Assembly: GCA_022385805.1 (NCBI GenBank)
Contig: MU277736.1
Coordinates: forward strand, 1-64,000
DNA from: Pilatotrama ljubarskyi
Lineage: Eukaryota > Basidiomycota > Agaricomycetes > Polyporales > Polyporaceae
Direction of reading: 5' to 3'
Length of the DNA stretch: 64,000 nt
The notes under the pieces were generated by a model, which saw nothing but the letters and a program-made list of their open reading frames with translations, ran no database searches and had not been told where the DNA came from. Positions 33,755 to 46,253 of this stretch are shown piece after piece. Within the stretch, counting starts at the first letter, position 1. Each line of letters begins with the position of its first letter. A program made the position numbers and the translations under genes.

Positions 33755-34984
33755 ATGGGCCTCCTCTCCGACCTGCTCGGCGCACTAGCCAAATGTCTCT
33801 GCGGAGGCATCAAGGAAGAACCGCTCCCGCCCTCCGGACACGCCTCCGACGTATACGTCCCGCCCACCGTCCCGCACCAGCCGCAGGTCTCACAGCAGCC
33901 CGCGCCCGTATACCCGCCCACGCAGCCGCAATACCAGCACCAGCCTCAACCGGCGCGGCCTGAGCATGAGCACAAGAAGCACAAGCAGCATCACCACGGT
34001 CAAGGGCACGCTCAGGCGCAGGGCAATGGTGCGAGCCCGCCACCGCCCAGCTCCCCGCTGTCGCGTCCTTGGTCTCCCGGACGACCCGTATGTCACCCTC
34101 AGCGTGCGCATCTCGTTGCTGTACTGACATCATGGCTTCCTCGTGGCGGACGCGCAGGACCCGAACCAGGTCAACCAGCACAACGAGTACTACGTCGACC
34201 TGCGTGCGCGCGCGAACGCGGCGGGGGACGAGATGGCGCGCAACTTCGAGGAGGCGCACAAGGCGTACGAGCGCGGCGACGGTGCCCGCGCGAAGGAGCT
34301 GTCGAACGCGGGCAAGGCCGCGCAGCAGGAGATGGAGAGGTTGAACGAGCAGGCTGCGGAGTGGATCTTCAGAGGTGCGCGAGGACGCGTTCGTTTTGTC
34401 TGCCGGAGGCTGATGGGGTGTTTGTCATGAACTCTAGCGAACAACACGGTGAGTTCATGCGAAGTACGGGGAAGTTTGAAGAGCGTTGCTGAGGTATGCT
34501 CGACTGTAGGACAGTAAACCTGGAGAAGTCGACCTCCATGGATTGTATGTCAAAGAGGCCATACGGTACGCGGATCAAGCCATTCAACAAGCCCGAGCGA
34601 GAGGCGACCCCAAGATACACTTCATTGTCGGTACGTGACTAGTGATTGTTTTTGCCGCCTCTCCACTGGCTTCGCCAGACTGTATCTCAACGTGCTCGTT
34701 CACAGGCAAAGGCATGCACTCTGCCGGTGGCGTAGCGAAGCTGAAGCCCGCTATCGAAGAGCTCATGCAGAAGTGAGCTTTTGAGTCGCATTCCCGTCTT
34801 CTCTCGCTATTCTCACCCGTCGTGCTCTTGCAGGCATGGTCTCGTGGCGGAACTGGACGAGCACAACTCCGGCGTGCTCATAGTCAACCTGGACGGCCAG
34901 CCTACCGGCAATGGGCCAGTCCTGCGTCCAGACGACATCGCTCGGAGCCTGGAGAGGAAAGAAGATGGCTGTACAATCATGTAG
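33755..34984 (+). CDS. DUF1771 and Smr domain protein
   Basis: Exons 33755-34087, 34158-34374, 34438-34448, 34510-34630, 34706-34772 and 34834-34984 join to 299 residues. Residues 1-110 start GLLSDLLGALAKCLCGGIKE and then are Pro/Gln/His-rich, a disordered leader with a possible lipid-modified Cys pair. A DUF1771-type helical region follows (YYVDLRARANAAGDEMARNF, ARAKELSNAGKAAQQEMERL). The Smr domain has both signature motifs: VDLHGLYVKEAI and IVGKGMHSAGGVAKLKP. Smr domains are nucleases or nucleic-acid binders linked to mRNA and ribosome quality control. The shortest exon is 11 nt. The protein is typical in length for fungal Smr proteins. Confidence 0.92.
34438..34448 (+). other. 11-nt microexon in the Smr gene
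   Basis: Flanked by CTCTAG and GTGAGT, it supplies only A-N-N-T. Skipping or extending it would break the frame into the Smr domain. Confidence 0.75.
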
Positions 34985-35596
34985 AGCGGGGCTGATCGTG
35001 AAGGTCAGGTTTTCCTTCGGCCATATGCGTGAAGCCGTACGTCTTAGTGTCATTCCCAACGATGTTTGCTCGCTGACACGTCTTCCGGGTAGTAGCCTTG
35101 CTGAGGGGAATACCCTGTACGTCCACACTGTACGCGCGTGACGCTGCGTATCCAGTACGTTGCTCTGCACCCCGACTGAGCATCAATCGTGTCCCATTCT
35201 CTCCGAAGAATGTGTTCCATGCTTGGTCTGGCCTCGACGGCTATCGGTGTGAAGATACGATTTTCCTGGGCACCTCACAAGTATCTAAAAGGACGGACGG
35301 CCATGCACATTTCTTACCCCCGCAAATATCATGCAGCAGCAGACATGATCGGGGAGAGCCCGCCGTGATTCCCGCTTCGCGAAACGAGGAGCATTGTTGC
35401 CACTCATGGGGAATGGCTCAGGATCAAAACTCTGGCACCGTTCACTAGCTGGAAACAGGCGATGGTCATGCAAACACTACGTTATACATCCGAAACTGGT
35501 CATACAGGGTAACGTCTACAAAAAATCCACGTATAATCATAAGAATCATCAACTTGGAAAGCAGGAGGGAACGAAAGACAGCACAGAAGAGAGCGA
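34985..35596. other. Intergenic
   Basis: Nothing recognised; 3' flanks of the Smr gene and of the minus-strand BTB gene meet here. Confidence 0.5.
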
Positions 35597-36619
35597 TCAG
35601 TCGGACGGAGTCATGGTGCCAGACGGGGTGCGCGGCAACATCGGAGAAGGGTACGGAGGCGGCAGCGGGCTACGCAAGGTAGAGACGACCGGATGCGTCA
35701 GCATACACCTTATAGCCAACGGCAAAGAATGTACTCACTCGATGGTGGTCGGCAGCTGCTCGATGCACTCGCGAATGACGCGCATCGTAAGGGTCTTGTC
35801 GTACAGGACCCTGTCGCAGTTGTTGCATTTCGCGTTCCAGCATGCGCGAGCGGCGGGCCACTCGAGCAGGCCCGGATTGCACACCGTGTCCCCGAGCGGG
35901 CGGCCATCCATCTCCATAATGATCACGTACTTGAGCTCGCGCCAGGTGTGGTAGTCGACGAGCGAGCCGCAGTTCGAGCACGACGTGTCGCCGCTATCGT
36001 TGACGAAGGGCGGGTCGTCCAGCCTGCGCCGGAGCGTCTCCCGCCGGGTGTGGTGGAGGTGGAAGAGGTTCAGGAGCGCGTCCGTGCTCAGCTTCGCCAG
36101 GGTCGGCCGGTGCTCGGGCGCGTGCAGGTTGAGCGTGAGGGTGTACCGCGAGGCCATCATCGCTTCGTCCGACCAGCCGTACCGGCACGCGATCGCGTAT
36201 AGGCGGAGGGGATCGGCGAGCAGGGGAGGAGAGACAACTAGGGCGCGGACAATCGACATCGGTCCCGGCATGTCGTACTTCTCGGCGGCGTGGAGAAGGG
36301 GTTCGATGATGTCGTACGAGTCGAGACGTGGTATAGATAGACCGCAGGCCATGCGTAGGAGGCCTTCGAGCGTCGCCGCGTCCTCGTCGACAAAGATCGT
36401 GTCCGGGAGGGTGGCTGATGCTCCGGTGTCTCGTTGCGGTAGAGAGTACATCGCACGGAACCATCCCGAAGTGGTCTTGAGGGTATACGAGTGGACCCGG
36501 AAGAGGACACGATCCTTCGAGCCCAACACCACGTCACCATCTTGCGAGGAGAACATGGGGTGGAAACCACCGTTCGAGATCTCCAGGTCCGGCTTGTGGT
36601 CCTGTTGTTCGGCCTGCAT
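35597..36619 (-). CDS. BTB/POZ-domain protein with C-terminal cysteine pairs
   Basis: Exons 36619-35739 and 35669-35597 join (69-nt intron with GCTGACG branch site) to 317 residues. The BTB fold starts near residue 28: DVVLGSKDRVLFRVHSYTLK, then TTSGWFRAMYSLPQ, then TLEGLLRMACGL. A back-like helical region follows with HAAEKYDMPGPMSIVRALVV. The C-terminal third has CSNCGSLVDYHTW and CWNAKCNNCDRVLYDK, two Cys pairs that could bind zinc. The new C-terminus after splicing is DPLPPPYPSPMLPRTPSGTM plus TPSD. BTB proteins of this plan are expanded in mushrooms. They are of a different subfamily from the 389-5972 array and closer to the gene at 60828. Confidence 0.87.
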
Positions 36620-38181
36620 GTTGGGGTGGAGGGACTGTATGGTGGAAGATGAGATCAGTCAGGTGAGCCCAAGAGGATCTTGGGCGGTCTGAACGCGTTG
36701 AATATTGCTAAGGTAGGAACAGGGAGACGAGACCAGTGGTTGAGTCGAGGCTCTTGGGGGAGACGGGGGAGGTATAAGGGCAAGCTCGGGGTTCTGCCAC
36801 CGCAGGCTACAGCCACAACTGACCTACCAACAGGCGCCCATAGATTACTCAGCACGCCAAACTCCCTTGGTTCTGCTGTCGCGCCCTGACATGTTGGTGG
36901 GATGTATTATTCACTGTCAAGGCGCAGAAAACAGGGGGCGCGTGACCACCGCAAAAACCACAATATGAACCATACTCCTTGCGCATGCCAGTGTGGGGAG
37001 TCCCGCGATACATGTGTGGCGTGCACGTTTGTCCAAATATAGCAGGAATACTGAACGCCCACAACGAGCGCTTATGAATCTATCTATGCACTGCTCCTGG
37101 TTTATAGGATGAACCTTGGCCTTTATCCATCCTGACGAGTATCCCAGGGCACTCAAGCAAGTTCTGTTTGTTTACCTGTAGATAACCCCTATGCATGAGC
37201 TGCTTCCAGTTGAAGCTTGATTGGCGTGTGCCAATGAGATTTTGCGGGTCTAGCATTGCGTAACATGCAATTAGCAATGCACACCTTTACCTGGTAGGTC
37301 ATAGTGGCGCGACGCACTCTAAAATAATACAGAACTTGAACCATGTGCACGAGGCTTCTGTACCTTTTACTATAGTAATCATTACTAATCAGCATAAGTG
37401 GGGCTATTTAGAGAGCGCGAAGAAGACAACTCCAGGCGTGGTCAGGTCGTAGTGGGATTCTTGGTCACTCTCCGAATTGATCCGCTCGTGCCACAGACGG
37501 CGACGACCATCGACTCTCTTGAGTCTTCCTGTCTTTTCGCACTCACCCGCAGTCACAGTATCGCATTGCCAGAGAAAGAAAGTCTCACGACCATATACAT
37601 GCATTTTCCCTGCCGAGCATTTGCTGCTATTATGGAAATGCGAAGTAGCCTGCACCGGAAAACCCGTTTAACACTTGCCTCTGTCGCGCTCTGTCGAACA
37701 AGAGCCTCTGAGTCATCTGGAGTATTCGTGCCGGAGCACAATGTGGCAGCAGTGTTTGAGGTGGACACTTAGCTGACCACAGCAAGTTCCGGCCTTGCAG
37801 CTTGCAGCGGAATGCAGTCAGAAGACTCAGAATAGCCTCGGGAGACCATGGCGGTCGGAGATGCCGATACGACCCGTGGCTCTCCTCCGCGAGCTGAACT
37901 CAACATGAACCGGTTCGGATGATGATCGTTTCGGTGCGCAAGCGCTTGGACATCTTCGGGGAGCACGTGACTAGGGGAGCGGACGCGTCGGGATGCGGCG
38001 CGAAGAGGATGCGCTTTGCCTTCTTTGGCGCTTGTACCATCCTCAACGTCCAACCACCACCACAAGCACCGGCCGCTTTTCGTCGCTTCTAGCCTCTCTC
38101 GCACTTGCACATACAGCCAAAACATTACACATACCGTCCGGCCCGACCTCGACGTTCTTCCTGCTCTCGTCGGTGACAACC
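36620..38181. other. 1.6-kb intergenic region
   Basis: Divergent promoters of the BTB gene (minus) and the RING gene (plus). The part 36850-37400 is AT-richer than its surroundings. No tRNA, ORF with motif or repeat recognised. Confidence 0.5.
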
Positions 38182-39322
38182 ATGCCAGCCACTCGCACGG
38201 AAAGCAGACAGGGTAGCCGCCCAGCTACCCACTACCATCAAGCCAGCGTCGACGTGCGTCCAGCAGAAGCGACTGTCATAGCTCTCTCGTCCGATGATGA
38301 TGGCTCTCCGCCTCGAAAGAAGCTGGCCGTCGAGAAGAAGTCGGCACGACAGCGCTCCAAGCAAAAGGCCCGCGCACCACTCCCACCGCCTTCTGAGATC
38401 ATCGAAATCTCGTCCGACGACGACGATGCGCCCCCTGCCAAACGTCCATCGGGCTCAACAACCGCCCTCGAACGACGAGTCAAGGAGCTGGAAGAGGTGC
38501 GTCGGCATATTGTCCGGGTATAGGGTGAGTTCTGAGTCTGTCCTTGTGGTTACTCCTTCCAGGAGAGCAGAAACTGGAGGCAAGCCGCGTTGGCAGCGCA
38601 AGCTGTGAGTGACCCTCCCACGCGCCCGAGTACATGCATCGATCTTCACCCATGTCCAGACTCAAGCACATGTACAACCAAGTACCCCAGCCAAGCAAGC
38701 GACGCCTCCGCCGGATACAAGGTTCGATAAGGTGAGGAAGACCTCCCAGCGTTCCCTGAACAGCGCTAACTTCCTTCGTAGCTCTTATCGACCATGGACG
38801 AGCACGTCAGCTGCGAGATCTGCACTATGAAGATGTGGAACCCCTACACGTAGGTCTTCCACCCATTCTCACCGTCATCCCCGGCACTCACGCTCCGCGC
38901 TCCGACGCCTCCCCAGACTTGCGTGCGGACACACCTTCTGCAAGGACTGCCTCCAGGACTGGTTTAGCACTGCGCTTGCCCAGCACATGGCGACGAATCC
39001 CGCCTACAACCCACAAGGCAACATCCCAGCCCACTGGCGCGCCGCGCTCGCGCGCCCGGACCTGTCCCACGTCGCAAGGCGACAGATCGAGCGCGAGATC
39101 GGTCTGCTCATGGAGGCCACACCGCAACCGACGTATTCGTGCCCGACGTGCCGCGTCGAGGTGCGCAGCAAGCCGGCGGAGAACTTCGTCGTGAAACACA
39201 TCGTGCGCACTATCGCGGGTTTGCAGGGTGAATCGTGCCCGAAGGAGGACCAGCTCCCGCGCTTAGGGCATCCCGTCGATGGGCCTTGGGACGGTTTCTT
39301 CCCATTCTCTCGCAGAGGATGA
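38182..39322 (+). CDS. RING-finger protein, probable E3 ubiquitin ligase
   Basis: Exons 38182-38496, 38563-38604, 38660-38731, 38782-38849 and 38917-39322 join to 300 residues. Residues 1-105 are disordered, with two acidic blocks IALSSDDDG and IEISSDDDDAPP that resemble SUMO-interacting motifs. The RING finger follows: CEICTMKMWNP, LACGHTFCKDCLQDWF, then after a long insertion CPTCRVEV. The 75-residue insertion between the fifth and seventh zinc ligands is unusual. SIM plus RING suggests a SUMO-targeted ligase-like role, an inference only. The 3' end is ambiguous: donor 39227 (CAGG|GTGAAT) and the strongly polypyrimidine acceptor at 39315 would replace the last 30 residues with EDDVDYALRDGRVIR and onwards. 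Confidence 0.83.
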
Positions 39323-39929
39323 TGTTGACTATGCGCTGAGAGACGGTCGCGTGATCCGTATGTTATTGGCGTCTTGGGATTCCTGCACTCCTACTGTATC
39401 CCCCCTTGCATATTTTTGTGTCCAAACCCCGCATCTCGCATTGTATCGCACGACTATACAGTATCTTATTCCACATATCCATTCCATCCGCCTACCCTAT
39501 TGCCTCTGCGTCTCGATGCATAACCTGCCCGGCGCCCTCGCCGCCGCATGCCACTCGCCGGTAAGTGCCCGCAATGTGGTGATGTTGCGCATCGACTCGG
39601 ATGCTCCTCATGGCGCTCAGAGACATGACCGATGCTCCAAGCACGTTACATAATCCATTCAGCCGTATGCAGGTCAGCATGAGGAGTGTGTCCAGTTTTC
39701 TACTCTGGGTTCCCGCCGAGGTTCGCGAGACCAAGGACACTGCCGGGCCTGGACAGCGCGTCGCAGTAGCGTACGGCGTCGCAACGCACGCAAGGCATCC
39801 GTCATTCAGCACGCTATGCTCGATGTCCTGGGCGTGCTTCACCCATGTCAGGAGTCTACACGCCACAGCCAACACTGGACTCACCAATCCAAAGCGATAA
39901 TGCAAGTCCAAGCGACAAGTTCCCGTAAC
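39323..39929. other. Convergent intergenic region, RING and MED12 3' flanks
   Basis: May contain extra 3' exons of the RING gene (see that entry). Nothing else recognised. Confidence 0.45.
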
Positions 39930-42900
39930 TCATTTCTTCTTCCCTCTAGTCGTCTTGCCCGCTGTCTTCGCCTTTGTCCGCTTCGATGCGCGTGCGGCCG
40001 CACCCGGCACCGGGCCTTCGACGAACTCGATCTCATCGTCTTCCTCGGCGATGCTGCTCATCGCCTTGCGCTTGTTCGTCGAACCCGACGCAGACGTCCC
40101 CGCATCGAACGCGTCGACGTCGATGACCTCCCCCACGGTCGAAACCGAGAGTCGACTGAGCGGATGCGCTGGACTCTGTCGGCGCGAAGTCGCAGAGCCC
40201 AGTTGTCCCGACGCTGCGGATCGGACGGACGATGCAGGGGAAGGCCTGCGCGACGACGCGCGACCCTCCGCGGCGCCGCCGGGGGTCCCGCCGAATGTAG
40301 CGAGAGCCGGGAGGCTGTCATCCTGCTCCGCCCGCATGCGCGTGCCGGAGGAAGACGCATCGTTGAGCGATATCCGCGTCTCGCGCCAGTCGCGCCGGAA
40401 CGCCCCTTCCGCGTAGAGGTCGTCCTGCAGCGAGCGCAGATTTTCCTCCGCCATCAGGTCGTCCTTCGGCGTCAGAGAGGGGATGATACGGTCGCCCGTG
40501 AGGCGCGCCTCGAACAGGTCGAGCGAGAGCGACGCGGAGTTCTTCACCGTCGGTCGGCCGTCGTCGGGGCGGTCCTCCCCTCCGCCTCCGCGCGTCTCGG
40601 CGCCTGGGACGTCCCCGAGGTACTCTGTCCACTCCCACGGCCGGTTCTGCACGGGGCCGCTGCTGACGAGAGCGCCAGAGGCGTCACGCGTGGCATATAC
40701 GAGGTCCTGAACGATTGGGTTGAGGGAAACGTAGGGAAGCATGCTGCGCAGACGGGCTTTGTATTCGGGAGGCATGTCTGAAGGAAGGTCCGAGAGGTTG
40801 AACTCGGGGTAGTTACGGAAGGGGTCGTATGGCGTCGTTGCCTTCGTATCAGCGGGTATCTCTGATAAGAGAGATGCATCAATACCACGATTGCGCGTTG
40901 AATGGGCTAGCTCGGCTCACCATCTAGGGTATAGCATAGGGTATCCATTATCAAGGGGAATGCAAGCATATTCAGGCCTTCACCAGCGCCGTGTATCTGG
41001 GAAGTGTCAGCGGAAAACTCGCGGGGCATCATTGGCAGGTACCTACCAAAGCCAGTCGAGTCAGATTTGCACATAGCTCTTCGGCGAGTTCTTTGGCCTG
41101 CTGAGACCAAGCGGCAGGAAAACCAAGGTAAAACTGCAGCAGCCGAGCCAAGAAGATGACCGCCTGCGACCCGCGTGAAATATCTTCGCTCCACGGCTGC
41201 TGCACAACACCCAACATGACTTCCGTCATGTCAGCTATCTTCGCGCATATGACGGAGAAGAGGTGGTCCTGCACGATGGCGTCGAGCTGCGGGAGCGACG
41301 GGTCCTGACGGAAGGGTGCCACGATGTTTGCGAGGAGCCGGAGGATCTCGCCTGCAGAGGACACAATACGTGTCATCGACTGGATCTTGTTCGCCCCATC
41401 GGACTCGCGGAAGATATCCACGATGCGTCGTAAACCGGCGTTGACGAACTTTGACGGTGGATCAGCATCAGCGAGCCTCGAGAGATGAAGCGCGCTCACC
41501 TTGATGGCCACCGTCTTGTCAACATCTGTGATCATCTCGGCGACGAAATCAGCTTCCTCGGGGCTTTTGCAATGGTAGAACACTGCATTGGTGAGTTTGT
41601 CGAGGCTCGCGCAAGCCGCAAGGCGAGTGGACTCCCGGGACATGCCCTCGCCAAGCTGCTTGATCGTGAGTCTGATCTCGATGGATGTCGCAGCAAGCTT
41701 CCAAGGGCTCAGGAGCGAAGATGCAGAACTCCACTCAGCAGCCTTGACGGGTCCATCTGGTCGACTGAGGTCAAACTTCCGCGTGTCCACGATCAGTCGG
41801 AACACGGCGTACCTTGTCCTGGATCGTTGAGCATGAGACGCAAGGCACTAACAAGCGGCTCATGCAGTTCGTCCGGCACGTTCTGCGACTCGAGCAACTT
41901 CTCAAACGTGAGCCGTACGGCATCAAGATCGCGATAGATCCCCTGGCGGAACACGTTCACCCTGCAAATCGTCTGTCGTAGGTTCATCGAAGCGACGCGC
42001 AGCGCCTCCGGCAGGTAGCGGTTCTGCTCGATGAGGACAAGCGCGGGGAAGTTGGCGACGAGGCTGGAGAAATGCGGTTCGCGGAAGACGTCTCGTCGGC
42101 GCGTCTGCAGCCCCTGCGCCTCGAAGACGTCAACTGGGGGTAGGCCCGTCCCACACTCATCGCGCAGGAGCAGGTGTTCGAACAAGTTGTTAGCGGACGT
42201 TAGGAGAGTCTCCAGCGTCTGGGTTTGCTCCTCGGAGGACACGTTTGCGCCCATTTGCCATACCGGGTAGATGAGGCTCTCCAAGATGGTCGTGGTGGTG
42301 AGCGCGCCGTAGCAGATGAGATACAACAGGACGACGGTGACGACGTCCCAGGTGTCCGGAGCAAGCGCAGCGACCTCGCTCCTCCCTGCACCAAGGAACC
42401 ACGACCGGATTTGCTCGTCGAAGCCCCGGGGCAGATGTTGATCGACGTGCAGGAGGAAGGCGGCGTACCGCAAGGCGCAGGTGCGGCGCCCCTGGACGTC
42501 GTCGATCATCACTGGGATCTGGCGCAGGCTGGCGACGGTGTTGTCCCACACCTTCCACGCCCAATCGGGCGACGTCATATACTTGTACCAGAGGCTGTTT
42601 GCGAGGAGCGAGTGTGCCTCCGGGTTGGGGTCGGTCGCGAGGAGCAAGATCTCGGGGAGCACCGGTGGGACAATGCTAGGATTCTCATTGGTCGGGAAGA
42701 GCGCCTGCCGAGTCGACGTTAGTTGAATTATCCGCATGTAGGAGACAACCTTGGCGTACGTGAGAGAAGGCAGAGATATCGGAGAGCATCTGTTCGCGAG
42801 CAGCAGGCTCTAGATGCCGGTCGTTGTCGACCTCGGCCAAAAGTTTGAGCAACACCCGATTCTGCGAGCCCCGGCTTCTCCACGTCTGATGAACCGTCCA

Positions 42901-45888
42901 CAGGGCCGACGCCACCTCCTTCATACGGTCCATGCAGGCCCAGACCTCAATATGCTGTCGGATGGTTTCGATGACTGCCGTCAGTAGAGAGCTACTATTG
43001 GCGTATTCCAGTGTACACAGAGACATCTGAATTGGGCTTAGAGAGTCGACAATGGGTGGAGGTGGTCATAGAACTTACATCTAATATTGAGCCGTAGGAC
43101 CTGACCCGAGCCATGATCACCGTGGACAGGGTGAAGACGCGCAAGAGGACAGCATCCGCATCGAGTAATTGACTGTCGGTCATGAGTATGTGCGCGAAAC
43201 GATGAGAACATCACGAGCAGACCTTGCCAGGAACTTTTTGTATATGGGGAGAAACCACTGCTTGATAGTCTTCAGCTGCTCATACCGCGGGGCCGACAAC
43301 AGCGTGCTGCATGACTTCCAAAACGACGTGGTCAGTGGTTCGGCGGTCTGGGGTTCCCCTGCACTTGCGCGTCAGAGGTCTTCCGCTTCAAACCCGTCGA
43401 TTCACTTACCTCCGAAGACCTCCGGCACCAGAGCCCGAACCTCCCTCCTGATCTGGCGCTCGTTGGCGTCCTCCGGCGTCTCGCGCACGCGGAAACCGTA
43501 CAGGATGACCTTGCGCTGGCTGATCACCGAGCTGTCGGAGTTGTGCAGCGGGATCCACCTCAGGAACTGCCTGTGCCGAGAGCCCTCCTCCTGGCAGATC
43601 ATCAGCGCCTTCGGAACCACGTACGGATTCAGGTTTCAAGAGCACTGACCTGATTGTATGACAGGCCCGTCTCTCCTCGGGCGATGAGGCGCTGCATGTA
43701 CTGTTCGTACGAGAACAGCTCGTGTTTCACGAGCTGTCCAAAGAGCAGCGCCACAGCAGGCAAATTCTCCGGCTCTCCCGCTACGTCCGAGCTGTCGAGC
43801 CAGTCAAACAAGAGATCCTGGATTTGCTCGTCTGGAGAGGGGGCGTCCCGGCGGATCGCACGCTCCTCAGCCTTGTTCCTCCAGATCTGAAGGAGACACG
43901 CGGCGGCATAGGGTCGATGGTCACCATACTGCAGAGGAGTGACGCTCCACGTCAGGAGGAAGTCGAGCTTCCGGGAGAAGGAGGGAGATATCTCGGAGTT
44001 GTCTTCAAAAAGAGACACTGAAGTCATGTCGGTCTTGCCGGAGATGGAGTTTAAGAGCTGTTGGAGAGCGAATTACGTTCCGAGCAAGACCAGCGAAACT
44101 GACTGGCATACCTTGACATCAGACAATGCCGAAGAGAGCGAGCCGAGGACGCGAGGCGGTAAGTGCTGAAAGAGCATCGCTTCGTTGCGTCTCTGTACGT
44201 CTGAAAGCGTATCCACGACAGTCTGCTGAAGGGTCTGCACGGACTGCTGCGAGGTAGCATCCAATCCTTCAGTGTCGAAGTTGTCCATCAGAATCCCTTC
44301 GAGCGTCACTCCATACTGGATATGTATTCGCGGGCTGATGCACGCATCCGGCAGGGCAAGGAACGACCTCTGAGAACGGTCGTCTCGTCAGCTGCGTCTG
44401 AGTATACTATGCGTGTTATAAGTACCGAGATCAAATTCCTCAGAATATTCGCCGTGTTCGGCAGGAACTCATTGGCAGGCGAGCCTTCGATCTACGAAAG
44501 GACTATGGTCAATGCTGAGTTGAGATCAAGGATCGAAGCCCCACCTCGACTAGCTTGGCCAAACAAGCCTCAATGAAAGGACGCGTGAGCGCCCTGCTAA
44601 CTAGCATTCCATCGAGATACTCGTCCGCCAAGCGCACCACGAACCCCGCCTGCGCCAGATTGCAAGTGCTCATCTGCTGCACGAGCCACGCCAGGAACGT
44701 CCGGTTGTCCACCAGCCCCTCGGCGTAGAACGTGCGCAACAAGCTCAAGCTTCCCGACCCGGCCCGATGACAATTCAAACAAAACGCCCAGAAGGCAAGA
44801 CGTGCGCATATACAAGGTTAGCACCCCATCTTCCCTTTCAGCGGTGTGAAACGCGCCAGAGGGGAGACACGCCTACGTACCAGTACGTGAAGCGGGAGAT
44901 CCACCTCTGACGCGTCTCGCTGTCGGAGAGGACGCCCTTGAAGGTTTGCTTGATGCTGGCAACGAGGCGCGGGGCGCTTGGCAGCGCGATATCCGCCAAT
45001 TGCTTCTTCATGTAGCTCGTCATGACGTTGGCCCATTCGACGCTGTACTGCGTCGGGTTGTATGATGGTTTGTTACGCAGGCCCGCCTACGCAAATATGG
45101 CGTGAAGTGAGGACCAGTATGCGGGCGCTGCTCTTACCAGAGGGATGACTTACGGATTCGTTCGCGCCAAAGACTCGGAGAAACCAGACGGCACGCGGGA
45201 TCTCGACGCCGTTTGTATGGAGCAGGTCGAGCAGATCGTGGCCCTTGGCCCCGTGGGGCACGTTCTTGCCGAGCTTGGAAAGCGGGATGTCTCGGTTTGC
45301 GAGATCGGCGAACCACGCCTGGCGCTTCGCGTCGTTCAGCGTCACGCGCGACGGCAGGCGGAACGACGATGGTCTGTCACGCATTCCGTCAGGAACAATC
45401 GTGAGAGGAAGGGCGGAGCACGCACGGGATGGACGGGAGGCCCTCTGTTCTGCGCGCGAAGATCTGGTTCATGACATCTTCGAGCGCGCTCAGCGCGTCC
45501 TCCTGCATGAGGCGCTTCCGGATCTCATGCTGCTGACTGTAGCACTCCGCCTGCGTCGAAAGCATCGTGTGTCAAATGCATCCTCGGGAAGAAACTAGCA
45601 GAGGCCTCGACACCCACGGAGACAGCCGGCGCGAGCGTAAGCCCGTCCTTGACGTTTTTCTCGGTGAGCATCTCCTCCACGTCATCAGGGCGAGGTGGGT
45701 AGAACCCGATGTATCCTGCGCAACGCAGCTGCAATCAGAGAAAGCAACGGGGGTATATGGTGCAACGTCGACTCACCAACGTCGCCGGAGACATGCGCCC
45801 TAGGAAGCCATTCTGGCGGGCGGAGCTCGTATACAGGGAGAGGCTCCTTCTCCCCTTTGCCCATCTGTAGTTCTTTGGGAGAAGTCAT
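39930..45888 (-). CDS. MED12: Mediator complex subunit 12
   Basis: Eighteen minus-strand exons join in frame to 1649 residues: 45888-45777, 45715-45618, 45550-45426, 45373-45154, 45086-44881, 44749-44545, 44491-44426, 44369-44112, 44057-43650, 43590-43410, 43358-43223, 43172-43079, 43026-42760, 42704-41806, 41764-41500, 41448-41047, 40996-40921 and 40861-39930. The Med12 domain is clear: FRLPSRVTLNDAKRQAWFAD, VPHGAKGHDLLDLLHTNGVE, IPRAVWFLRVFGANE. The start PVYELRPPEWLPRAH and GYIGFYPPRPDD are family-typical. The middle carries long helical repeats. The C-terminus (PYDPFRNYPEFNLSDLPSDM onward) is followed by a Ser/Arg-rich tail ending KTAGKTTRGKKK. MED12 joins CDK8, cyclin C and MED13 in the Mediator kinase module and activates CDK8 in the nucleus. 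Junctions into exons 3 and 6 and the exon 14/15 donor (GTGTTC) were chosen by frame and family fit. Confidence 0.94.
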
Positions 45889-46253
45889 ATCCCGATGACG
45901 ACCAAGAGCTCAATCCACGGGGCACGCACTCACGGTTTTACGGCGCCACTAGTGGTAGTAGGCTGTGTCCAAAAATACAGTTCGCGTTTGAACGAGACAG
46001 CCTCGATGCCCTGTGCCACATAAACGTCAGTTCTGCTGTTCAGTTTTTGTTAATGGACGTGTACGCACTTCGGAGGATGCTGCCACCGGATGGCAGCGAG
46101 TCGGAATGCCTGGAAAGTGTGTACGTAGGTTAGGCTGGCGGAGTTTCGAATTCCGAAGTCCAGCGACGCCGGCGCGGACGGACGCACTTCCGATGTTGCG
46201 AACCAACTCGTGTGCGGCGGGAAACCACCCTCTCGCGGTGCGCTTCTCCTCCT
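45889..46253. other. MED12 promoter region
   Basis: Immediately upstream of the MED12 start. No exon supported. Confidence 0.45.
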
